DNA of 9,117 nt from Xanthomonas translucens pv. translucens DSM 18974 (lineage in GTDB: Bacteria; Pseudomonadota; Gammaproteobacteria; Xanthomonadales; Xanthomonadaceae). Position numbers and translations under genes: made by a program. Below the pieces are notes generated by a model. That model was given only the letters and a program-made list of their open reading frames with translations. It was not told the DNA's origin and made no database searches. Positions within the stretch are counted from its first letter, which is position 1, and each line of letters begins with the position of its first letter. The DNA is taken from positions 1-9,117 of the forward strand of contig NZ_CAPJ01000257.1 of NCBI RefSeq assembly GCF_000331775.1. Reading direction: 5' to 3'. Below, one piece after another: positions 1 to 5,341 of this stretch.

Positions 1-108
1 CTGCGACCGCTGGCGAAGCGCAGGCCCAGCGCTGCCCGCGCCGGATCGGCGTCGCCCGCCACGCCACCCGCGAAAGCAGGAGGCAGCGTCCACACGGCGC
101 ATCGCCAG
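1..108. other. Upstream flank, no gene assigned
   Basis: I see no recognisable product here on either strand. The + frame that is in phase with the gene at 202 has no stop codon from the window edge onward, so an N-terminally longer reading of that gene cannot be excluded from the window alone. The perfect promoter elements at 109-169 argue that this stretch is untranscribed DNA upstream of that gene. It could also hold the edge of a neighbouring gene outside the window. Confidence 0.3.
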
Positions 109-169
109 TTCGCCCAGGACGCCAAGGATTCGCTGCACGACGACCGTCGCACCCTGAGACAGGCATCAT
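109..169 (+). promoter_or_regulatory. PIP box plus -10 element (HrpX-type promoter)
   Basis: TTCGC at 109-113 and TTCGC at 129-133 are separated by exactly 15 bases, matching the Xanthomonas plant-inducible-promoter consensus TTCGB-N15-TTCGB. A CATCAT at 164-169 follows after exactly 30 bases and fits the YANNNT -10 box known to sit 30-32 bases downstream in HrpX-controlled genes. Transcription would start near 175-177, leaving a leader of about 26 bases before the ATG at 202. By established knowledge, HrpX activates hrp structural genes and effector genes through such boxes in the plant. The match is seen directly; the in vivo activity is inferred. Confidence 0.85.
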
Positions 170-191
170 GCTGCATAGACTGTCTCGCTTC

Positions 192-196
192 AGGAA
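192..196 (+). promoter_or_regulatory. Ribosome binding site of the PIP-box gene
   Basis: AGGAA at 192-196 lies 5 bases before the ATG at 202 and downstream of the predicted transcription start. It supports 202 as the start over the ATG at 168, which is in another frame and lies inside the -10 element. Confidence 0.6.
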
Positions 197-201
197 CCGC
201 C

Positions 202-990
202 ATGCGTCCCGCCCTTCCCAAGAGCAGGCTTTCGCAAACCAGGTATCCGGACGACGGTACACAGGCGCATACCGCGTCCTCATCGACACTGCCCTCCTCC
301 GAACACGGCCACGCGCCCGTGGCGCCGGATCTGCCGCGCGCCCCGCGCCCTATGCTGTCGAAGCATGAAAGCCTCGCGCAATACGCTGACCCTGCGGCTG
401 CGCTGCCGTTGCCGCCCACGAATATCCACGGCCTGATGCAAGAGATCAGCGAAGACCCGCATGAAGGCCCAAACGCGGCGGCTGGCATCGAGTGGCCCGA
501 GCACGCGCTTTCGGTCGCCGAAACATCGCAAGGCTCCGCGTCCGCGCAACCACTGCACACCCCGGATATCCTCCACCTGATGCGGGAGATCTACGAAAAC
601 GACCTGCATGATGGCCCCGAACTGGACGAGCTCGCCGAGCGGATTGAGCGGGAGGGAAAGCGGACATCGCAACACTCCGCCCCCGCGACTGCGCCGACGA
701 ACCCGGATATCCCCCGCCTGCTTCAAGCGATCCACGAAAAAAACAGCGCCCAGGGCAACGCGCTGGCTGCGCTCGTCGAGCAAATCGAGCGCGCCGAGCG
801 CAGCGAACGCCCCGAGCGCGAGTCCGCGACTGCGCGGCCAAATCCGGATGTCAACATCCTGCTGCAACAAATCCGCCAAACAGTGCCGGACCAGGCCAGC
901 GCGTTGGCGGAACTCGTCGAGCGCAGCGAGCGCCCCAGCCCTGACAGAAAAACCACGTGCTTTCCGCTATTTAGGAGAGCAAGACCCTGA
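202..990 (+). CDS. Candidate HrpX-regulated type III effector with 47-residue tandem repeats
   Basis: The product has 262 residues and I do not recognise its family. Residues 1-50 are rich in Ser, Thr, Pro and Ala, with no acidic residue before Asp17 and no hydrophobic signal peptide, which suits a type III secretion signal. Residues 73 to about 250 form four tandem units of 47-48 residues. Each opens with a (T/N)PD(I/V)-x-x-LL-x-x-I helix-like motif and, in units 2-4, closes with a second amphipathic stretch L-x-x-L-x-E-x-x-E-R. The tail (250-262) carries one Cys, two Phe and three Arg (KTTCFPLFRRARP). No membrane segment or catalytic motif is visible. Codon use differs from its neighbours: CAA is frequent, and CTA, AGG and AGA cluster at the 3' end, as if acquired by transfer. 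The start at 202 is set by AGGAA at 192-196 and by the PIP box and -10 element upstream. It is monocistronic, ending before a hairpin. Effector status is inferred from the promoter and composition. An Hrp-co-regulated non-effector is the main alternative. Confidence 0.72.
   Translation: MRPALPKSRLSQTRYPDDGTQAHTASSSTLPSSEHGHAPVAPDLPRAPRPMLSKHESLAQYADPAAALPLPPTNIHGLMQEISEDPHEGPNAAAGIEWPEHALSVAETSQGSASAQPLHTPDILHLMREIYENDLHDGPELDELAERIEREGKRTSQHSAPATAPTNPDIPRLLQAIHEKNSAQGNALAALVEQIERAERSERPERESATARPNPDVNILLQQIRQTVPDQASALAELVERSERPSPDRKTTCFPLFRRARP
418..951 (+). repeat. Four in-frame tandem coding repeats, about 141 bp each
   Basis: Units begin near 418, 559, 700 and 841. The last three are spaced exactly 141 bases (47 codons) and the first is one codon longer. 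Aligned openings are NIHGLMQEI, DILHLMREI, DIPRLLQAI and DVNILLQQI. Aligned second halves in units 2-4 are ELDELAERIER, ALAALVEQIER and ALAELVERSER. Similarity is visible in the DNA as well (for example GATATCC at the start of units 2 and 3), so the array probably arose by duplication and then diverged. Unit 1 has lost the second half-motif and unit 4 is truncated. Confidence 0.8.
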
Positions 991-998
991 CCGATGAA

Positions 999-1065
999 GA
1001 TGGGAAATGGTTAAAAGCAGGAGCCGCGCGTCGGCCTCCCGCTTTTACTCTTCCAATTTCCCATT
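999..1065. terminator. Long hairpin, probable bidirectional terminator
   Basis: An inner stem pairs 1012-1023 (TAAAAGCAGGAG) with 1036-1047 (CTCCCGCTTTTA), 11 of 12 positions, and the loop has a further CCG/CGG pairing. An outer stem pairs 1000-1010 (ATGGGAAATGG) with 1053-1064 (CCAATTTCCCAT) with one bulge. The A run on one side and T run on the other would give a U-rich tail in either direction. It starts 9 bases after the stop of the PIP-box gene and separates it from otsB. Confidence 0.6.
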
Positions 1066-1081
1066 CCCGGCCCCAATCCAC

Positions 1082-1109
1082 TTGGCCCTAACGCTGTCTC
1101 GTTCATTAT
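1082..1109 (+). promoter_or_regulatory. Possible promoter of the otsB operon
   Basis: TTGGCC at 1082-1087 and CATTAT at 1104-1109, spaced 16 bases, loosely resemble -35 and -10 boxes. If used, transcription would begin at about the otsB ATG (1116), giving a leaderless message. This agrees with the lack of a well-placed Shine-Dalgarno sequence there. The match is weak. Confidence 0.25.
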
Positions 1110-1115
1110 GAAGCG

Positions 1116-1868
1116 ATGGCAGACGCGCTCCCCCTCCGACCGCCGCCGCCGCGCCTGGACGATGCCTGCGCATTGTTCCTGGACGTGGACGGCACCCTCA
1201 TCGAATTCGCCGATCGCCCCGACGGCGTGCACCTGCTGCCCGAGGTGCGCGAGGCGATCGGCCGCATCAGCGACCGCCTGCACGGCGCGCTGGCCCTGGT
1301 CAGCGGCCGCCCGCTGGCGCAGCTGGACGCGCTGTTCGCGCCCTTGCGCCTGCCGGCCGCCGGTCTGCACGGCCACGAACTGCGCAGCGACATCAATGCC
1401 CGCGCCGCGATGCCGGCCGATACCTCGCAGTGGCTGCACGGCTTGCACCAGCGCGCCGCGCACCTGCGCCAGGCGCATCCCGGCGTGCTGGTCGAAGACA
1501 AGGGCGCCAGCCTGGCCTTGCACTGGCGCGCCGCGCCGGAAGCCGGCGCGCAGGTGCTGGCCTTCGCCCACGCGCAGATCGAGGCCCTGCCCGGCTACCG
1601 CCTGCAGCCCGGCGACCACGTGGTCGAGTTCGTACCCGAGGGCAGCGACAAAGGTGTGGCGCTGACCGCGCTGCTGCAGCAGCCGCCGTTCCAAGGCCGC
1701 CGCCCGGTGTTCGTCGGCGACGACCTCACCGATGAGTTCGGCTTCGAAGCGGCCAATGCCGCCGGCGGCTGGAGCGTGCTGGTCGGTCCGCGCGAACACA
1801 GCGCGGCGACCTTCGCCCTGCCCGATCCGCGCGGCGTCCACGCCTGGTTGCGCGACAACGCCGCATGA
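1116..1868 (+). CDS. otsB: Trehalose-6-phosphate phosphatase OtsB
   Basis: The 250-residue product is a cytoplasmic HAD-superfamily phosphatase that turns trehalose-6-phosphate into trehalose. The HAD motifs are intact and in order: motif I DVDGTL at 23-28 (nucleophile Asp23, acid Asp25), motif II SGR at 63-65, the motif III lysine in SDKG at 177-180, and motif IV GDDLTDE at 201-207, which binds magnesium. The length fits the family (about 240-270). It is the first gene of a tight operon with a GH15 hydrolase and otsA, the synthase that makes its substrate. The start at 1116 leaves a short lead before motif I. Only a GAAG at 1110-1113, too close to the ATG, resembles a ribosome site, so initiation may be leaderless. 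The stop codon overlaps an ATG at 1865. The gene order otsB - GH15 - otsA explains the spacing between phosphatase and synthase. Confidence 0.95.
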   Translation: MADALPLRPPPPRLDDACALFLDVDGTLIEFADRPDGVHLLPEVREAIGRISDRLHGALALVSGRPLAQLDALFAPLRLPAAGLHGHELRSDINARAAMPADTSQWLHGLHQRAAHLRQAHPGVLVEDKGASLALHWRAAPEAGAQVLAFAHAQIEALPGYRLQPGDHVVEFVPEGSDKGVALTALLQQPPFQGRRPVFVGDDLTDEFGFEAANAAGGWSVLVGPREHSAATFALPDPRGVHAWLRDNAA

Positions 1869-1936
1869 TTCCGGCGCCCCGCGACGGCGCCCCGCTCCGT
1901 CCCCTCCCCGACAGCGCACAAGGATCCGCTTCCTCC

Positions 1937-3718
1937 ATGAGTTCCCCCAATCTCGATCTCGGCGTGATCGGCAACGGCAGTTTCGGCGCGCTGGTCGACA
2001 AGCAGGCGCGCGTGGTGTGGAGCTGCCTGCCCGCCTTCGATGGCGACCCGGCGTTCTGCGCGCTGCTGTCGCCGCGCGACCACGACGGCGGCGATTTCAG
2101 CATCGAGCTGGAGGATTTCGCCGACAGCGAGCAGCACTATCTGGCCAACACCGCGATCCTGCGCACCGTGCTGCGCGACGCGCACGGCGGTGCGGTGGAA
2201 GTGATCGACTTCGCGCCGCGCTGGCGCAACCACGGCCGTTTCTACCGGCCGGTCAGCATCATCCGCCAGGTACGGCCGCTGGCCGGCAACCCGCGCATCC
2301 GCGTGCTGGCGCGGCCGCTGGCCGACTGGGGCGCGCGCAAGCCGGAAAGCACCTGGGGCAGCAACCACGTGCGCTGGCTGCTGCCGGATTTCACCCTGCG
2401 CCTGACCACCGACGTGCCGGTGCGCTTCATCCGCGACGAACTGCCGTTCGTGCTCAGCCACCCGGTCAACCTGATGCTGGGCGTGGACGAATCGCTGACC
2501 CGCTCGCTGACCGGCTACATCCAGGAAGCGCAGGAACGCACCGAGGAATACTGGCGCGAATGGGTGCGCTACCTGTCGGTGCCGCTGGACTGGCAGGACG
2601 CGGTGATCCGCAGCGCGATCACCCTGAAGCTGTGCCAGTACGAGGACAGCGGCGCGATCATCGCGGCGATGACCACCTCCATCCCCGAAGCGCCGGACAC
2701 CCCGCGCAACTGGGACTACCGCTATTGCTGGCTGCGCGACGCAGCCTTCGTGGTGCGCGCCTTGAACCGGCTCGGCGCCACCCGCACCATGGAGCAGTTC
2801 CTCGGCTACATCTTCAACATCGCCACCACCGACGGTAGCCTGCAGCCGCTGTACGGCATCGGCTTCGAAGCGGCGCTGGAAGAACACGAAGTGCCGTCGC
2901 TGGCCGGCTACCGCGGCATGGGCCCGGTGCGGCGCGGCAACCTGGCCTGGATCCAGAAGCAGCACGACGTGTACGGCAGCGTGGTGCTGGCCTCCACGCA
3001 ACTGTTCTTCGACCTACGGCTGAAGGATCCCGGCGACAAGGACACCTTCCTGCGCCTGGAGCCGCTGGGCGAGCACGCGTTCGCGCTGCACGACGTACCC
3101 GACGCCGGGCTGTGGGAATTCCGCGGCCGCGCCGAGGTGCATACCTACACCAGCGCGATGTGCTGGGCCGCCTGCGACCGCCTGGCCAAGATCGCCGCGC
3201 GGCTGGGCCTGGACGCGCGCGCGGCCTACTGGCGCGAACGCGCCGACAGCATCCACGCGCGGGTGCTGGCCGAGTCGTGGAGCGCCGAGCGCGGCCACTT
3301 CACCGATACCTTCAACGGCCACCGCCTGGACGCCTCGCTGCTGTTGCTGGCCGACATCGGCTTCATCGCCCCGGACGACGCGCGCTTCGTCGCCACGGTC
3401 GAGGCGATCGGCCGCGACCTCAAGCACGGCGACGCGCTGTACCGCTACGTAGCGCCGGACGATTTCGGCGCGCCGGAGACCAGCTTCACCATCTGCACGT
3501 TCTGGTACATCGACGCGCTCGCCGCGATCGGGCGCAAGGACGAAGCGCGCGAGCTGTTCGAGCGCATCCTCGCGCGCCGCAATCACCTGGGCTTGCTGTC
3601 GGAGGATCTAGCCTTCGACAACGGCGAGGCCTGGGGCAATTTCCCGCAGACCTATTCGCACGTCGGCTTGATCATCGCCGCGATGCGGTTGTCGCGCAGC
3701 TGGCAGGAGGCATCATGA
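1937..3718 (+). CDS. GH15 family glycoside hydrolase (glucoamylase/trehalase-like)
   Basis: From the ATG at 1937 the product has 593 residues. It has the bacterial GH15 layout: an N-terminal beta-rich domain opening with NLDLGVIGNGSFGALVDK, then an (alpha/alpha)6 barrel. Barrel motifs are NWDYRYCWLRDA at 258-269, GYRGMGPVRRGN in the middle, GLWEFRG at 391-397 (Glu394 is the likely general acid), and SED at 555-557 followed by GNFPQTYSH (Glu556 is the likely base). No signal peptide is seen, so it is probably cytoplasmic. GH15 enzymes release glucose from alpha-glucosides, and some bacterial members are trehalases; its place between otsB and otsA suggests trehalose or a linked glucan as substrate (inference). 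An alternative ATG at 1865 overlaps the otsB stop and would add 24 residues of low-complexity sequence. I prefer 1937 because AAGGA lies at 1920-1924 (spacing 12, rather long) and the conserved fold starts there. The stop overlaps otsA by four bases. Confidence 0.9.
   Translation: MSSPNLDLGVIGNGSFGALVDKQARVVWSCLPAFDGDPAFCALLSPRDHDGGDFSIELEDFADSEQHYLANTAILRTVLRDAHGGAVEVIDFAPRWRNHGRFYRPVSIIRQVRPLAGNPRIRVLARPLADWGARKPESTWGSNHVRWLLPDFTLRLTTDVPVRFIRDELPFVLSHPVNLMLGVDESLTRSLTGYIQEAQERTEEYWREWVRYLSVPLDWQDAVIRSAITLKLCQYEDSGAIIAAMTTSIPEAPDTPRNWDYRYCWLRDAAFVVRALNRLGATRTMEQFLGYIFNIATTDGSLQPLYGIGFEAALEEHEVPSLAGYRGMGPVRRGNLAWIQKQHDVYGSVVLASTQLFFDLRLKDPGDKDTFLRLEPLGEHAFALHDVPDAGLWEFRGRAEVHTYTSAMCWAACDRLAKIAARLGLDARAAYWRERADSIHARVLAESWSAERGHFTDTFNGHRLDASLLLLADIGFIAPDDARFVATVEAIGRDLKHGDALYRYVAPDDFGAPETSFTICTFWYIDALAAIGRKDEARELFERILARRNHLGLLSEDLAFDNGEAWGNFPQTYSHVGLIIAAMRLSRSWQEAS
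3705..3710 (+). promoter_or_regulatory. Strong ribosome binding site of otsA
   Basis: AGGAGG at 3705-3710 lies 4 bases before the otsA ATG at 3715, inside the last codons of the GH15 gene. With the ATGA overlap at 3715-3718 this points to translational coupling. It fixes the otsA start even though the frame stays open several hundred bases upstream. Confidence 0.85.
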
Positions 3719-5082
3719 GCAGACTGGTCGTGGTATCCAACCGCGTGGCCTTGCCCGGCGAGAACCGCGCCGGCGGCCTGGCGGTGGGCTTGCTCGCCGC
3801 GTTGAAGGAACGCGGCGGGGTGTGGTTCGGCTGGAGCGGCAAGACCGTGCGCGGCGACAGCGGCGCGCTGCACGAGCAGACCCAGGGCGACATCCGCTTC
3901 GTCACCATGGACCTCAACCGCGCCGACCTGGACGCGTACTACAACGGCTTCGCCAACCGCACGCTGTGGCCGCTGCTGCACTTCCGCCTGGACTTGGTCG
4001 ACTACGATCGCGCCACCCGCGAGGGCTACCGCCGGGTCAACGCGATGTTCGCCGAGAAGCTGGCGCCGCTGCTGCGCGAAGACGACACGGTGTGGATCCA
4101 CGACTACCACCTGATCCCGCTGGCCGCGCTGCTGCGCGAGCGCGGCATCGGCTGCCGCATCGGCTTCTTCCTGCACGTGCCGTTCCCGTCGGCCGACCTG
4201 ATCCAGGCCCTGCCCGACCATGCGCGGCTGTTCTCCGGCTTCTACGCCTACGACCTGGTCGGCTTCCAGACCCAGCGCGACGTGGACCGCTTCCAGGCCT
4301 ACGTGCGCCTGTTCGGCGGCGGCAAGGTGATCAAGGCCGGCGTGCTGGAAGCGCCCGGCGGGCGCCGCTTCCGCGCCGAGAAATTCCCGATCGGCATCGA
4401 CACCGAACTGATCGCGCAGCAGGCGCGCGCGGCGGTGACCAAGCCGGCGGTGCGCGACCTGCGCAGCAGCCTGCGCGACCGCCAGTTGGCGATCGGCGTG
4501 GACCGGCTGGACTATTCCAAGGGCCTGCCCGAACGCTTCCTCGGGTTCGAGCGCTACCTGGAGCGGCATCCGGACCAGCGCGGCAGCCTCACCTATCTGC
4601 AGATCGCGCCGGTCTCGCGCGGCGACGTCACCGAATACAAGCAGCTGCGCAACCAGCTCGAACAGATCGCCGGGCACATCAACGGCGGCCACGCCGAGCC
4701 GGACTGGACGCCGCTGCGCTACGTCAATCGCAACTTCACCCACGCCACCCTGACCGGCTTCTACCGCGCCGCCCAGGTCGGCCTGGTGACGCCGCTGCGC
4801 GACGGCATGAATCTGGTAGCCAAGGAATACGTGGCCGCGCAGGACCCGGAGAATCCCGGCGTACTGGTGCTGTCGCTGCTGGCCGGCGCCGCCGACGAGC
4901 TGAAGGAAGCGCTGCTGGTCAATCCGCACGACCTGGACGGCGTGGCCGATGCGATCGCCACCGCCTCCTCGCTGCCCAAGGCCAAGCGCATCGAACGCTG
5001 GCAGACGATGATGGAGCACCTGCGCAAGAATGACATCGGCGTGTGGCGGCAGCGCTACCTGCAGGCGCTGGAGCGGCGCTGA
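3715..5082 (+). CDS. otsA: Alpha,alpha-trehalose-phosphate synthase (UDP-forming) OtsA
   Basis: The 455-residue product is a GT20 retaining glucosyltransferase that joins UDP-glucose and glucose-6-phosphate to make trehalose-6-phosphate in the cytoplasm. Seen in order: SNRV at 8-11 and the glycine-rich GGLA loop at 20-23, WFGWSG at 37-42, HDYHL at 129-133, FFLHVPFPS at 151-159, the sugar-nucleotide motif GVDRLDYSKG at 261-270 (Arg264 and Lys269 correspond to the phosphate-contacting pair of Escherichia coli OtsA), and TPLRDGMNL at 359-367 followed by KEY with Glu371. Length matches the family. There is no C-terminal phosphatase domain; that role falls to OtsB, encoded at the head of the operon. 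The start is set by AGGAGG and by the conserved MSRLVVVSNR N-terminus. It is the last gene of the operon, and a stem-loop begins eight bases after its stop. Confidence 0.96.
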   Translation: MSRLVVVSNRVALPGENRAGGLAVGLLAALKERGGVWFGWSGKTVRGDSGALHEQTQGDIRFVTMDLNRADLDAYYNGFANRTLWPLLHFRLDLVDYDRATREGYRRVNAMFAEKLAPLLREDDTVWIHDYHLIPLAALLRERGIGCRIGFFLHVPFPSADLIQALPDHARLFSGFYAYDLVGFQTQRDVDRFQAYVRLFGGGKVIKAGVLEAPGGRRFRAEKFPIGIDTELIAQQARAAVTKPAVRDLRSSLRDRQLAIGVDRLDYSKGLPERFLGFERYLERHPDQRGSLTYLQIAPVSRGDVTEYKQLRNQLEQIAGHINGGHAEPDWTPLRYVNRNFTHATLTGFYRAAQVGLVTPLRDGMNLVAKEYVAAQDPENPGVLVLSLLAGAADELKEALLVNPHDLDGVADAIATASSLPKAKRIERWQTMMEHLRKNDIGVWRQRYLQALERR

Positions 5083-5090
5083 TCCGCGCC

Positions 5091-5116
5091 TGCCGCGGCC
5101 ATTGCCGGTCGCGGCA
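5091..5116 (+). terminator. Stem-loop after otsA
   Basis: 5091-5100 pairs with 5107-5116 (TGCCGCGGCC with GGTCGCGGCA; nine Watson-Crick pairs and one G-T) around a six-base loop ATTGCC. No T run follows, so it may act as a 3' stabilising or rho-assisted end rather than a classical intrinsic terminator. Confidence 0.5.
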
Positions 5117-5196
5117 CGCGCGCCAGCGCACGCACAACGCAGGTTTCTGCGCGGTCACGGAGCGCGCACGCTGATTCCTTTAAAGTTGCTGCCCAT

Positions 5197-5234
5197 ACGC
5201 CGCGCATCGACACCCTGGGAGGGGCGCGCGGCGT
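5197..5234 (+). other. Hairpin in the leader region of the PQQ dehydrogenase gene
   Basis: ACGCCGCGC at 5197-5205 and GCGCGGCGT at 5226-5234 are perfect inverted arms of nine bases. The 20-base loop contains a smaller CCCT/AGGG pairing. It lies about 105 bases before the dehydrogenase ATG. The rest of 5117-5341 holds no gene I can support; a TTTAAA at 5180-5185 is the only AT-rich spot and no convincing promoter pair was found. A chance GC-rich fold is possible. Confidence 0.3.
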
Positions 5235-5341
5235 GCACGTTGAGCGCAGGTCGCAGCCGATGCAGCCGAACCAGCGCTCGATCCCCTCCACGATCTGCCT
5301 GCGCCAGCACGGCGCTGCCGGATCTTCTGCAGACCCTCTCC

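Noticed and set aside
168..368. 66-codon ORF starting at ATG 168
   Set aside because: Its start lies within the -10 element of the HrpX promoter, upstream of the expected transcript start. It has no ribosome site and overlaps the better-supported gene at 202.
280..879. - strand ORF opposite the repeat protein
   Set aside because: Its periodic pattern simply mirrors the repeats on the + strand, and no promoter or ribosome site is visible.
418..951. TAL effector or CRISPR-like array
   Set aside because: The units are 47 codons, diverged and in frame, without the 34-residue TAL motif, and there are no short identical repeats with spacers.
1595..3001. 468-codon open frame on the - strand across otsB and the GH15 gene
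   Set aside because: It crosses two recognised genes and has no family features of its own.
3652..5019. 455-codon open frame on the - strand opposite otsA
   Set aside because: Low-complexity, antisense product. The opposite strand has all GT20 motifs.
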